Source: Clostridia bacterium (GTDB taxonomy: Bacteria; Bacillota; Clostridia; Oscillospirales; CAG-272). Taken from it: a stretch of 47,927 nt of DNA. Of this stretch, positions 1-8,025 are shown piece after piece; positions within the stretch are counted from its first letter, which is position 1, and each line of letters begins with the position of its first letter. The notes under the pieces were generated by a model. It saw nothing but the letters and a program-made list of their open reading frames with translations, had not been told where the DNA came from and ran no database searches. A program made the translations under genes and the position numbers. The DNA is taken from NCBI GenBank assembly GCA_017502135.1, contig JAFVVP010000008.1:1-47927 (forward strand), written 5' to 3'.

Positions 1-265
1 CCGTCCCCGCGATTTTCACACGCACCTGCACGCGCTGGGTGCGCTCCGCCATCGCGAACGATTCCTTTTGCGTCAGGGGAAACAGAAACGCGCCATCCGC
101 TTCGCTGTACGTAATCTCGCCGTCGGCGAGCGTTTTTCTCATGTCGCCAATCACGATCTCCACGTCATCAACGGACGCATCGGTGAGAAGGTTTCCGTCC
201 TTGTCCGTGATCTCAAACGGGATCCCGTACTGATCTCCCTGCATTACGGATAGTGTATTGTTCAT
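1..265 (-). CDS. Phage structural-region protein, N-terminal part only
   Basis: The first 88 codons of a minus-strand gene that runs off the left edge. The ATG at 265-263 follows a good ribosome site (AAGGAGA) and begins 13 bases after the preceding gene stops. The visible protein starts MNNTLSVMQGDQYGIPF and reads as an alternating beta-rich sequence (ITDKDGNLLTDASVDDVEIV). I do not recognise the family. Its position directly after the tail-fibre genes suggests a baseplate, fibre-accessory or receptor-binding component. Confidence is high that it is a gene and low on function. Confidence 0.7.
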   Translation of the reverse strand, partial: MNNTLSVMQGDQYGIPFEITDKDGNLLTDASVDDVEIVIGDMRKTLADGEITYSEADGAFLFPLTQKESFAMAERTQRVQVRVKIAGT

Positions 266-277
266 TCTATCGTCTCC

Positions 278-757
278 TTATATAACTTCATCAATCGAGC
301 CGAGATCTTCCCACGATACGCCGAATGTTCCCGGGGCCCACACGTTTCCATCCTGTCCGGAGCGCCACACATGACCGTCGTGAGTACAGCAATCCCCCTT
401 AGCAAACGGCGAGGTGCTGATAGATACAAACGGCAAGGCTTTTTGTGGATCAGTGGACCACACGAAACGCCACTGCGCCGAAAGTTCTTCCGGCTCACCG
501 GTATGAACAGACGAATCATAATTCTGGATCAAGCGCACAACACGGCCAGCGGTAGACTTGCACACGAAGCCGTCCGTCTGTCCCGCCTTCCGGGTCAGCA
601 TGTTTTTCGTCTTCACAGCGTCGGCAAAGCGAGGAATGTACTCCCTCTCCGCGTTCAGCTGCGTCCCGTTCATCTCTGCCGATCTGGTTTGCACACCGAC
701 GGCGATAATTTGTCCCATACGGCGGAGTGTTTCAAGAATCAACTCTTTTTCTGTCAT
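278..757 (-). CDS. Tail-fibre-associated protein with C-terminal carbohydrate-binding-like module
   Basis: 159 aa. The N-terminal third is charged and helical. The last 40 residues (CTHDGHVWRSGQDGNVW, then SWEDLG) resemble the small Trp-rich chitin-binding type 3 / CBM5-12 fold often attached to phage fibres: a Cys-His pair, a WRSGQDGN turn and a terminal W-x-D-L. The start codon overlaps the stop of the upstream small gene (ATGA), so the two are translationally coupled. A likely role is sugar binding at the fibre tip or fibre assembly. The domain assignment is by motif resemblance only. Confidence 0.65.
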   Translation of the reverse strand: MTEKELILETLRRMGQIIAVGVQTRSAEMNGTQLNAEREYIPRFADAVKTKNMLTRKAGQTDGFVCKSTAGRVVRLIQNYDSSVHTGEPEELSAQWRFVWSTDPQKALPFVSISTSPFAKGDCCTHDGHVWRSGQDGNVWAPGTFGVSWEDLGSIDEVI

Positions 758-951
758 ATACCGTTCACTCCTTCCAGGATAGCCTCCGCCATTTTGCTGT
801 ACAATTCCTCGGTTTTGTTCGGTTTTTTGAAGATCAAGTCATCCGCCATCTCAACGCAGTCATACTGCGGAAAAATGGCCGCGGCGTGTTCTACCGTATC
901 GCATACGATAACATTGACCACGGTGTCATTTTTTAAAAGTGCGATTTTCAT
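754..951 (-). CDS. Small phage tail-fibre-region protein
   Basis: 65 aa, starting MKIALLKNDTVVNVIVCD. The start was chosen at 951 because a strong GAGGAGGAG ribosome site lies just upstream and the ATG overlaps the stop of the tail fibre gene (ATGA). A longer reading frame upstream would be translated from inside the fibre gene. Small proteins with this opening are common next to fibre genes in Firmicute prophages. The function is unknown and a fibre chaperone is possible. Confidence 0.6.
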   Translation of the reverse strand: MKIALLKNDTVVNVIVCDTVEHAAAIFPQYDCVEMADDLIFKKPNKTEELYSKMAEAILEGVNGI

Positions 952-2159
952 TTTTGCTCTCCTCCTCGCTGTTCCACGCGTCCGTAAATGATCACGAGGC
1001 CGTCGCCTCCGGCGCCGCTGTAGTAACTCGTTCCTAAAGTGACCGGATTCCCTCTGCAAGAACCACCGCCGGCGCCGATACCACCTGCACCGCCGTCCCC
1101 TTTCTCGCCCGAAGAGGGGGTAGCGCCACCTTTACCAAAAAAGGAGTCCCCGCCCTTAAGGAGGGTGCCCACCTCCGAACGAAAACCGGAGAATTCCGCG
1201 GGCTCGGGTTCGATAGTTTCATCATATCCGCCATTATAAACGCCTCCCGGGCCGCCCGGCGCATAGTACGGGCCGAACTGCGTCTCTCCGCCATCCTTGC
1301 CTTCTTTGGGTTCATCTGCCATGGTACCATCGGGACCCACGTACACAGGCGCTCCCCCTGCCCCTACAATCACGTCGAAGGTCTTGGCGGGGAGCGGAAC
1401 ATTCGACACGACGTTCAGCGCTCCGGCACTACCGCCATAGTGCAAAGAAGTATTGCCGCCGCTGCCGCCTGCGCCCTGCAGCACGATGGTGTACAAACCG
1501 TCTGCGGTTGGGTAGTCAGACGGGTCGAACGTGCCGGACGATGTAAACCGGACGAGTTCCACCAGTTCCTTGACCCCCAGCAGGTCGCGCAGATCCGGCA
1601 AGTACTCAGTGGAGATTTTTCCCTCCTCGTCAAGATCTGCTTTATTGTTCCACGCCTCTCGCTCTTCGGCGGTTATATGAATAACCTCATCTTCGCTGTG
1701 TTCTTCAAACTCTTCACGCGATACGGATGTCGCCGCGGGAATGACAGCGGTTACGCTTTGAACGTTGGAAACGGTTACAACAAGTGTAATTTCCCTCTCC
1801 AAAGGGGAGTGTTCAGCGGTCTCTATGAGTTCTGCGTTTTCTCCGTCGTTTCCGTACAAATAGACGATCTCCCCCAAATCGGGATCCTTCGCAAAAAGCG
1901 CCATCTCTCGAAGGTAATACGGCACCTTATTGTCGTTTGTCAAGAGAAACTTTACATAGGTTTTATCGCCTGTTCTCCGTATAGATGTAATATCACGAAC
2001 GCTTTCCTCCTGGATGACATCCGTGATGGTGTCCGGATCCGCCTCTCCCAGCATACCCGATCCGATTTTTACACGCGTAAAGCACATCTCTGCGCCGGAC
2101 TGGCATTTCGAAAGCAGCGCTCGTGCGGCCTCCGTTGGCTTTAATTCTGCCGAAAACAT
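948..2159 (-). CDS. Phage tail fibre / collar protein with glycine-rich tip
   Basis: 403 aa. Residues 1-150 match the P2 gpH-like / DUF3751-type tail fibre N-terminus that docks on the baseplate (opening MFSAELKPTEAARALL; also YLREMALFAKDP). A linker follows (HITAEEREAWNNKADLDEEGKISTEYLP is typical of fibre shafts). The C-terminal 180 residues are glycine-rich (QGAGGSGGN, GAGGIGAGGGS, GAGGDGLVIIYG), the pattern of glycine-rich receptor-binding tips. It is translationally coupled to gpI upstream (TGATG). The role is host recognition. Confidence 0.88.
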   Translation of the reverse strand: MFSAELKPTEAARALLSKCQSGAEMCFTRVKIGSGMLGEADPDTITDVIQEESVRDITSIRRTGDKTYVKFLLTNDNKVPYYLREMALFAKDPDLGEIVYLYGNDGENAELIETAEHSPLEREITLVVTVSNVQSVTAVIPAATSVSREEFEEHSEDEVIHITAEEREAWNNKADLDEEGKISTEYLPDLRDLLGVKELVELVRFTSSGTFDPSDYPTADGLYTIVLQGAGGSGGNTSLHYGGSAGALNVVSNVPLPAKTFDVIVGAGGAPVYVGPDGTMADEPKEGKDGGETQFGPYYAPGGPGGVYNGGYDETIEPEPAEFSGFRSEVGTLLKGGDSFFGKGGATPSSGEKGDGGAGGIGAGGGSCRGNPVTLGTSYYSGAGGDGLVIIYGRVEQRGGEQK

Positions 2160-2725
2160 CAGTTGCTTGCCTCCATTATGATTTTATCGTGAATCGCGAT
2201 CGCGCCGCCCATATACACCGTACCGGTGCAGTTTTCGTCGACAACGATACGCGTTAAGTGCGATCGCACGTTTTTTACGGCATTGATCGCCGAGAGAAAG
2301 CGTTTTCGTTCTTCCCCCGCGGCTTTGGCGTTAGCGGTGTGCACCTCGAAGGTATACGGTTCCATGTCTTCACGCTGAAACCACTCCACGAGATAGCCGT
2401 CTCCGAATACGATCTGTATGAGTTTCTCCACCGCCGCAGGTGTTCCTTTGATCCGATGCCATTCGTTGTGATTTTTCACAAGATTTCTGCGCGTCTCCAA
2501 CGGGAGCGATGCGTCATAGAAATCCACGTGATAGTGATACGCCAGCGCATCCACGATCTCGGACGGCTGCTTGTCTATATTTGGCAGAAGAATGACCCTC
2601 TCGGTGAGCTCCGCCAGTCGTCGAAACTGACCGCTCATCGCTTGAAGCAGTGAAGCACATTCGGAATCCTCGGTGAGATTCGGCGGGGCGACGTCAAGAA
2701 GAGATATGTCTTTTATATCAGCCAT
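2159..2725 (-). CDS. Phage tail protein I (P2 gpI family)
   Basis: 188 aa, the usual length for gpI. The diagnostic core is present: LPNIDKQPSEIVDALAYHYH, then the LETRRNLVKNHNEWHRIKGT stretch and VEKLIQIVFGDGYLVEWFQ. gpI is a baseplate wedge component lying between gpJ and the tail fibre, and the gene order here (J, I, fibre) is the P2 order. It overlaps the end of gpJ by 8 bases. Confidence 0.92.
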   Translation of the reverse strand: MADIKDISLLDVAPPNLTEDSECASLLQAMSGQFRRLAELTERVILLPNIDKQPSEIVDALAYHYHVDFYDASLPLETRRNLVKNHNEWHRIKGTPAAVEKLIQIVFGDGYLVEWFQREDMEPYTFEVHTANAKAAGEERKRFLSAINAVKNVRSHLTRIVVDENCTGTVYMGGAIAIHDKIIMEASN

Positions 2726-3881
2726 TGGTTACCCCTCCGAACCTCACTGTCTTTTGCACATTTCTGGCGATCTGTACCGGTTTGAGCGCCTGCGCGTCCT
2801 CATCGTACTCGCCGCGCGTCAGTTCCGTATACACCGGCGCCGTCACCGACACCCGCGAGGCGCCGGCGTTTTTCATCCGACACACCAACTCGGAGGGATC
2901 TATGCCCCGTCCGATACGGCTTCTCTGCCATAGGATGTATTCCTCCACCGCATTCTCCACGCGAGCGCGGATATCCGCCTCCAAGGCGGCATCTTCGGCG
3001 CGTATGTAATACGTCGCATCCACCTCATAATCGATCCCGTCCGGCGATTGAACCAGCACATTGTCCGTCATGGGGCGTTTTGTTTTCTGAGACATATGTG
3101 CCTTCGCGCCTGCAAGGTATTCCTCGGACGGCACGTACCCGTCCTTCATAACAATATAATTTGCTACCACGCCCGGCGAAGGAGACACCGTGCACGCGTC
3201 CGCGATGTTCGCGTCATAGGCCTTCAAAAGATGTATGTATGCGCCCTCCGGCCCTGCTGTCGAAAACGATTCCGGTGCTGTTCGAATGCGTTCGCGAAGA
3301 TCCGCGTCAGACTCAGAATCCGCACCGCCGGAAGACGTGTCGACATTTTCAAGCGACGCGAAAAAGCGAATTTTCGAGGTGTCCACGAGCGTTTTGATTG
3401 CACCTGCGGTATATCCGTTCCCGATCGAGCCCGGCGTCTGACAGATGCAGCGTACCGTCGCCTCCGTGGCGCTCACGGGAGCGATCACGTCCGTTTCCGT
3501 CGCCCAATATATCCCGTCCCCTGCCGTTACTCTTGTTCCTTTTGAAATTGTCTGCGGTGCCGCGAGCGCAGTCGAGAAATATATCTTGACAGTCGTGTAC
3601 GCCGGCACTGCGTCCTTGCGCGGATCGGTAACGCCATACGCTAACTCATCCAAGTACTTCCCTTCCGAATGCTGCACCAGATTCATTTTCGCCGCGTGAT
3701 CGACAAGCGCCTCTATGTGCGTGACAGCAAAGGCTGCGGTGGCAATCATGAGCCGTGCCGTATCTGCCGGACGGAGAACGATGCTCTCCCCCGTCGCTTC
3801 CTTGAAAACTTTTTCGTATTCTGCGGACATCTCCGCGATTATCTTTTCCGAATCGGCTTCGGCAAAAAGTACTTCAGGCAT
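2718..3881 (-). CDS. Baseplate J-like protein (P2 gpJ / gp47 family)
   Basis: 387 aa. It shows the Baseplate_J pattern: a helical N-terminus, the LVQHSEGKYLDELAYGVTDP segment with KDAVPA, a central beta domain (KGTRVTAGDGIYWATETD; GSIGNGYTAGAI), and the C-terminal DADLRERIRTAPESFSTAGP motif. It forms the baseplate wedge with gpW and gpI. It lies between gpW (8-base overlap) and gpI, in P2 order. Confidence 0.93.
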   Translation of the reverse strand: MPEVLFAEADSEKIIAEMSAEYEKVFKEATGESIVLRPADTARLMIATAAFAVTHIEALVDHAAKMNLVQHSEGKYLDELAYGVTDPRKDAVPAYTTVKIYFSTALAAPQTISKGTRVTAGDGIYWATETDVIAPVSATEATVRCICQTPGSIGNGYTAGAIKTLVDTSKIRFFASLENVDTSSGGADSESDADLRERIRTAPESFSTAGPEGAYIHLLKAYDANIADACTVSPSPGVVANYIVMKDGYVPSEEYLAGAKAHMSQKTKRPMTDNVLVQSPDGIDYEVDATYYIRAEDAALEADIRARVENAVEEYILWQRSRIGRGIDPSELVCRMKNAGASRVSVTAPVYTELTRGEYDEDAQALKPVQIARNVQKTVRFGGVTNG

Positions 3882-4167
3882 TTTCCGCTACCTCCACTGT
3901 CAGTGATACGCGCCCCTCAGCGCAGTTTTCGTAATTCGGCGTTACGGACACGACGCGCACGGATGGCTCCCACTTTTCGCACGCTTCAGCCATTGCCGCC
4001 GCGAGGATATTTACCGCCGCTTGGATAGGCATGTCCAAAGGCTCGCTCGGGATACCGAAATCCCGCATGTGCGGGACGCTTCCCTTCGGCGTAGAAAAGA
4101 GATTCGTGAGCCGCACCCGCTGATTCACGCCCAAGCGAGAGCCGCTTTTTACCTGCACCTGTATCAT
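3874..4167 (-). CDS. Baseplate wedge protein, GPW/gp25 family
   Basis: 97 aa, typical for P2 gpW / T4 gp25. The visible family marks are NLFSTPKGSVPHMRDFGIP near the N-terminus and a C-terminal beta strand with EGRVSLTVEV. It joins gpJ to the baseplate hub. It is coupled by ATGA-type overlap to the gpU-like gene upstream and overlaps gpJ downstream. The similar lambda head gpW is a different, unrelated protein found at 15,179-15,391. Confidence 0.85.
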   Translation of the reverse strand: MIQVQVKSGSRLGVNQRVRLTNLFSTPKGSVPHMRDFGIPSEPLDMPIQAAVNILAAAMAEACEKWEPSVRVVSVTPNYENCAEGRVSLTVEVAENA

Positions 4168-4559
4168 GCGTAGCCCTCCATTGTTACGGTAATATCTGCA
4201 GACAGCGTTCTTCCGTCCGCGATCGTTTTAAGCTGCACAAATGCCGCTTTCGTCACGCTCCAGCGGTGCTGTCCGATCACCCTGCCGCCGATCACGAGGT
4301 AACCCGTGCTCCCCCTCTGCGCCGCTTGCATCCATCTATCCGCTTCTCTGTCCGGCGATACACCGGATACCGCGGACAGATGGATCAAAAACGAGAGCGT
4401 CGGAGTGTTCTCTCCCAAGAACTCCCGTCTCGGACATGCACCTATAATCTCGTGACTCTGCCAGCGGGAAGAATTCGCCCGCTGCAATCCTTGGTACGTC
4501 AGAACTCGTTCATCCGAAGTCTCAAAAATGAGATCCCCGTCAAAAGCACCTAATACCAT
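4164..4559 (-). CDS. Phage tail protein, P2 gpU-like
   Basis: 131 aa. The opening MVLGAFDGDLIFETSDERVLT, a central PTLSFLIHLSA strand and GGRVIGQHRWSVTKAAF fit the P2 gpU family (tail length termination / tail tip). It sits in the P2-like U-V-W-J-I baseplate block, where such a gene is expected. Family membership is by pattern; the fit is good but not certain. Confidence 0.75.
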   Translation of the reverse strand: MVLGAFDGDLIFETSDERVLTYQGLQRANSSRWQSHEIIGACPRREFLGENTPTLSFLIHLSAVSGVSPDREADRWMQAAQRGSTGYLVIGGRVIGQHRWSVTKAAFVQLKTIADGRTLSADITVTMEGYA

Positions 4560-4562
4560 GTC

Positions 4563-4877
4563 TTACTCCTGTATCATTCCGATATACACTCCGTGTCCGC
4601 TTCGATCCAGTAATACCGCAAGGGCGCGGCATCCGATGATGGGAACGCCCGGATTTCCCTCCTCGATATACGTTCCGATGCCGCCGCATTCACAGGCGTC
4701 CGGCAATTTGACCGGCGTTTCCGTTTTGCCCAGGCTTTGGTTCGTGATCTCGGTATTATCAGCCAGCCCCTTCAGCATCAAAAGCGGCAAAGATCGGTTT
4801 TTCGTATCGTCCCAGATCAGGGTAACTCTTTTTTTCTCCCGATCGTAGTTGTCGATTATTCCCGTTCTCGCGATCAT
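4563..4877 (-). CDS. Small baseplate-region protein, possible gpV-like spike domain
   Basis: 104 aa, opening MIARTGIIDNYDREKKRVTL. A beta-rich N-terminus that reads as a small OB-like fold (GIIDNYDREKKRVTLIWDD) and the position between gpD and gpU suggest a reduced gpV (baseplate spike/OB) homologue. It is about half the length of P2 gpV and lacks an obvious spike helix. A four-base overlap (ATGA) couples it to gpD. The function is inferred from position only. Confidence 0.55.
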   Translation of the reverse strand: MIARTGIIDNYDREKKRVTLIWDDTKNRSLPLLMLKGLADNTEITNQSLGKTETPVKLPDACECGGIGTYIEEGNPGVPIIGCRALAVLLDRSGHGVYIGMIQE

Positions 4878-5893
4878 CCGATCACCACCTTATGCAAAGA
4901 TAGTGACATGGTACCCGCCGGCAAGGATATGGACAGTTTGTCCACGATCCAGTGACCGTCCCATGATCCGAAATCCTGAAGCGTTACAGCGCACCCCTCG
5001 GTTACTCCGAGACGGATGGGCATTGTAATGTTCGCAGTGTATTCTTTCATTTTTTCTTTTTTGAGTTTTCGCTCCGCTAAAACCGGGTCCTCGGTAATCT
5101 CCGAGGCTTCGACTGTGAGCGTTTTGCCGTACTTCTCCTGTGCCTCTTCTTCCGTCAGCCCTTGATACTTCGCGGTGTCTTCCATCATGTGGTATTCACC
5201 GGTATCGGCATCCACGGTCGTGATAGCCGCGTCCGTATACCCTGTATCGAGGTATGTGTGTCGGAGTTGGTAGCGCGTAACGTCTCCGCTTTCGCGGATC
5301 GTCGTTACCGGTGGCTGTTCCTCCATCTCGAACGGATCGAGGATGACGATTCTTCCGTCGGCCGCCTTGATGTAAAGCGTGTAGTCTGAACAGATCTTCG
5401 CAAGGAAGGAGAGGTCTGCAGTCTTGCTCTGCTCCACGGTAAGGCGCGGATTGTACCGGCTTACGAAATATACTTCCAGCCCGTTTTCCCGACCGATCTG
5501 CGCCGCAATCTCGCTGACAGCGGCATCCGTCCAAGTACGCGACCGTTCCTCGCTCACGAAACTTGTGTTACACGCCACGGAGATGGCAGACAGTTTTTGT
5601 ATGTGCGGCGGCCAACTGTACGATGGCTCGTCTAAGATGTAACTGCCGCACTGAATAACGTGGCTGTCTCCGTCCCTCTCCCAGTCTTTCAGAAGGATAG
5701 CGGCGGTGAGCTTGTCGCCGGCTTTCGGCATCCACTGCGTCAGCCATTTTTTATGGGGATCTGCAATAGAAACGTCGATCACGTCAGCTTCATCAGAGGA
5801 GGCGGCGGTGTATGAGAAGCCTCCTACATCTTCTTCGATATCTTCCGTGATATCCACTCCGTTATAGAGCAGTCGAAGCGTGGCGCTTCTCAT
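4874..5893 (-). CDS. Phage late control D / baseplate hub protein (P2 gpD family)
   Basis: 339 aa. It has the gpD/gp27-like hub pattern: YNGVDITEDIEEDVGGFSY, a SIADPHKKWLTQWMPKAGD stretch, then LSFLAKICSDYTLYIKAADGRIVI and a C-terminal barrel (LGVTEGCAVTLQDFG). The ATG at 5893 is preferred. An in-frame GTG 18 bases upstream lies on top of the ribosome site GGAGGAGGG itself, so that site can only serve 5893. The ATG overlaps the stop of gpX (ATGA). Confidence 0.9.
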   Translation of the reverse strand: MRSATLRLLYNGVDITEDIEEDVGGFSYTAASSDEADVIDVSIADPHKKWLTQWMPKAGDKLTAAILLKDWERDGDSHVIQCGSYILDEPSYSWPPHIQKLSAISVACNTSFVSEERSRTWTDAAVSEIAAQIGRENGLEVYFVSRYNPRLTVEQSKTADLSFLAKICSDYTLYIKAADGRIVILDPFEMEEQPPVTTIRESGDVTRYQLRHTYLDTGYTDAAITTVDADTGEYHMMEDTAKYQGLTEEEAQEKYGKTLTVEASEITEDPVLAERKLKKEKMKEYTANITMPIRLGVTEGCAVTLQDFGSWDGHWIVDKLSISLPAGTMSLSLHKVVIG

Positions 5894-6099
5894 ACGGAAT
5901 CCCTCCTCCACGGTGCTTTGGTTGTTGTGTCCGACGAGGGATGATCAGGAATGCAGAGAGTGATTCCTTTCGGGAATATGGCGACATGGATGTATTTGCT
6001 GTTCGCACGCATCAAAAGCGGCGCGTGCTTGCTTGAGCCCATCGTTTCAAAGGCGATCTTGTCCCAAACGTCGCCGGTCTTTGTTATGTATGTTTGCAC
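5890..6099 (-). CDS. Tail protein X (P2 gpX family, LysM-like)
   Basis: 69 aa, starting at GTG 6099 with ribosome site AAAGGAG six bases upstream. The reading frame is open further upstream, but that part lies inside the tape measure gene and is not gpX-like. The sequence YITKTGDVWDKIAFETMGS followed by MRANSKYIHVAIFPKGI is diagnostic of gpX/LysM-like tail proteins, which stabilise the hub. The C-terminal tail (SSDTTTKAPWRRDSV) matches other small gpX proteins. Confidence 0.88.
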   Translation of the reverse strand: MQTYITKTGDVWDKIAFETMGSSKHAPLLMRANSKYIHVAIFPKGITLCIPDHPSSDTTTKAPWRRDSV

Positions 6100-6109
6100 A
6101 TTCTCTCCT

Positions 6110-7588
6110 TTATTTTGCCAGCTGAGGCGTGAACCGTGTCCGATTGTTTTGGTGCTGTGCTTCTGCAATCGCTTCGCGGACGCGTTCGCCAACCGTTCGG
6201 CCAATCGCGTTAGCATCATCGCCCGGCTGGGTGGTTACGCTTACGACGATATCGCCGGTGATAACGTTTCCCTGCGACCAGCGACTTATTGCTCCGCCCA
6301 AGTCCTTCCGGACGTAGCCGTATATCGATGAATCCACAAAGAAGCTATTCAGAAAATCATTCGTTTGCTTCCAGCCTCTTCGTATCGCGCTTAACATATT
6401 ATCCTCTCCGAGTATTGCGGCTTCTGTTTTTACGTACCATTCTTTTGCACCGACCTTTCCTTCTGTCAGTTCCGTCAACGCGTTTGTCGTTCCCGTTATT
6501 GAGTTCGCAGTAGATGTCGCCAAATCCGCGGTTACGCCCAAAACGCCTTGGCCGCCGGTTAGCGCTCTTACAAATTGCTCAACCGACGCAGCAAGGTCTA
6601 CGCCAGCTTTTGCAGCTTCGCCCAAGCTTTTGGCCAGCGGCGGAAGGTCCTCCGTTATAAATTTCTCTATCTTCGGAAGATATTCTTCAGTTACGTTGCT
6701 TGTCACTTCAGCCCATGCTTCCACCGTATCGGAATCCACCAGTTCGGACATTTTCTCGCTGACACCGCCCATGAAGGAGAGAAACTTTGCATACGCACCG
6801 TCTTCCAGGGCGTTTGCTTCGTTATCCACGCCGATGATCTTTCGAAGAATTGCTTCCTTGCTGTCCTCCATGTTGGACTTGATGCCCGCCCATATTTTGG
6901 ACTGCCGTTCCATGCCGCCTTCGAACTTTTCTTCGATGAGCCGCAAAAGAGTGTTGTTATACAGTTCTGCGTTGGCGATTGCCCCGGAGGCGTTGACGGC
7001 AGCCTGTCCGTACCATTCCTGCGATTTTTCCTTGATGAGTTTCTTCGTAATAGCGAAGTTGTTCTCCATCAGTTCCATCTCGCCGAGCGTGGCTTTATAT
7101 ACGGCTTCGACTGCGGTGGGAAGATCCTTGTTCATCGCCGACGCCATGTTGCCGATGTTCTCCATCATCGTCTGCGATTTGAAACCGTAGGCTTCGAGGC
7201 GTGTTACTGCATCCACGATGTCGCCCGTGCTAAACGGTGTGTGCGCGGCGAAATCCGTCGCCCACGCCATCATCTCGCCGGCACGTTTTTCGTCTTTCAG
7301 AACGGTGTTCAGCGTGGCGCGGTACGTTTCCATTTCAGACGCGGCATCGATGGCAGAGCCGGCGACGTTTTTCAGTTTATTTATTAAAAAAGTGCCGCCC
7401 GCTACAATCAGAGAGCCACCGATGAAATTCTTCAGTCCGCTCACCGTTTTGTTCATTTTAGCGAAACTGCCTTCCAGCCCGTCCATTTCTTTTTTCGTCT
7501 GCCCAACAGTTCTTCCCAGAGACTGATCTATCCTGCCGCCGATCTCTATGGCGATCTCATATACTGATTTCTTTTTATCCAGCGCCAA
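6110..7588 (-). CDS. Tail tape measure protein (short)
   Basis: 492 aa. The start is TTG at 7588, set by AAGGAGG eight bases upstream; both nearby ATGs are out of frame. The N-terminus is heptad-rich (ELGGRIDQSLGRTVGQTKK-like region), followed by a hydrophobic stretch (NFIGGSLIVAGGTFLI) and the TP901-core motif region around MAWATDFAAHTPFSTGDIVD. It sets tail length and may act in DNA passage. 492 residues is short for a tape measure. It lies directly after the E/E' frameshift gene and before gpX, in P2 order. Confidence 0.88.
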   Translation of the reverse strand: MALDKKKSVYEIAIEIGGRIDQSLGRTVGQTKKEMDGLEGSFAKMNKTVSGLKNFIGGSLIVAGGTFLINKLKNVAGSAIDAASEMETYRATLNTVLKDEKRAGEMMAWATDFAAHTPFSTGDIVDAVTRLEAYGFKSQTMMENIGNMASAMNKDLPTAVEAVYKATLGEMELMENNFAITKKLIKEKSQEWYGQAAVNASGAIANAELYNNTLLRLIEEKFEGGMERQSKIWAGIKSNMEDSKEAILRKIIGVDNEANALEDGAYAKFLSFMGGVSEKMSELVDSDTVEAWAEVTSNVTEEYLPKIEKFITEDLPPLAKSLGEAAKAGVDLAASVEQFVRALTGGQGVLGVTADLATSTANSITGTTNALTELTEGKVGAKEWYVKTEAAILGEDNMLSAIRRGWKQTNDFLNSFFVDSSIYGYVRKDLGGAISRWSQGNVITGDIVVSVTTQPGDDANAIGRTVGERVREAIAEAQHQNNRTRFTPQLAK

Positions 7589-7591
7589 GCA

Positions 7592-8010
7592 TCATGCCTC
7601 CTTTGCCTGTTCGTCGTGTATTTTGAGAAGTTCCCCAATCTCGGACAGCGGCGTGCGGTAGAGCCAGCCGAGGGAAGTAAAGAAATCCCTCGCCAGCACT
7701 ACAAGATTACGCCGAAGAATGCCCGGATCGATTACTGGAAAAAAACCATGGCGGCATATTTCACCCGCGCTGCATCCTTTACGGGCAGGCCTTCCATAAA
7801 CTCAATCGGCAGTTTTGCCGCCGCTGCTGCCAAATGGAGAAGATAAGGCGCGGAATTTTCCGCCACCCCGAAGCCTCCACCCGTTTTTCTACGCGCATAT
7901 GCTTCAGCGGCAAAGACATCTTCTGCCGTCAAGTTCTCCATCTCTGTAAGTTCGATCTCCGTATACTCTTTTTTCTCAAAGGTATACGGCTTTTCAAAAA
8001 CCACTTTCAT
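7592..8010 (-). CDS. Tail assembly chaperone E-E', product of a -1 frameshift
   Basis: Reading frame 0 (MKVVFEKPYTFEKKEY...) reaches T_TTT_TTC at 7744-7738. A -1 slip there enters a frame that stays open for 48 further codons (PVIDPGILRRNLVVLARDFF, then SLGWLYRTPLSEIGELL) and stops at 7594-7592, giving a 139-aa fusion. The extension resembles the short P2 E' / GpE domain. P2 uses the same arrangement (T_TTT_TTG) to make gpE+E', the chaperone that coats the tape measure during tail assembly. The ORF-length and frame arithmetic are seen directly; the slip itself is inferred. Confidence 0.8.
7732..8010 (-). CDS. Tail assembly chaperone E, unshifted product (P2 gpE family)
   Basis: 92 aa. The sequence reads as gpE: VVFEKPYTFEKKEYTEIELTEM, then LTAEDVFAAEAYARRKTGG, then LHLAAAAAKLPIEFMEGLPV. 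It lies between the tube protein gene and the tape measure, as in P2. It is the abundant short form; the longer frameshifted form is listed separately. It ends at TAA 7734-7732, four codons after the slippery run begins. Confidence 0.85.
   Translation of the reverse strand: MKVVFEKPYTFEKKEYTEIELTEMENLTAEDVFAAEAYARRKTGGGFGVAENSAPYLLHLAAAAAKLPIEFMEGLPVKDAARVKYAAMVFFQ
7738..7744 (-). promoter_or_regulatory. Slippery heptamer for -1 ribosomal frameshift
   Basis: Read on the minus strand this is T_TTT_TTC in the E frame (codons GTT TTT TTC CAG TAA). It sits two codons before the E stop. It has the X_XXY_YYZ form of -1 slippery sites and the location of the P2 E/E' shift site. No strong downstream stimulatory structure was evident by eye. 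Confidence 0.75.
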
Positions 8011-8025
8011 GTTTCTTCCCTCCCG

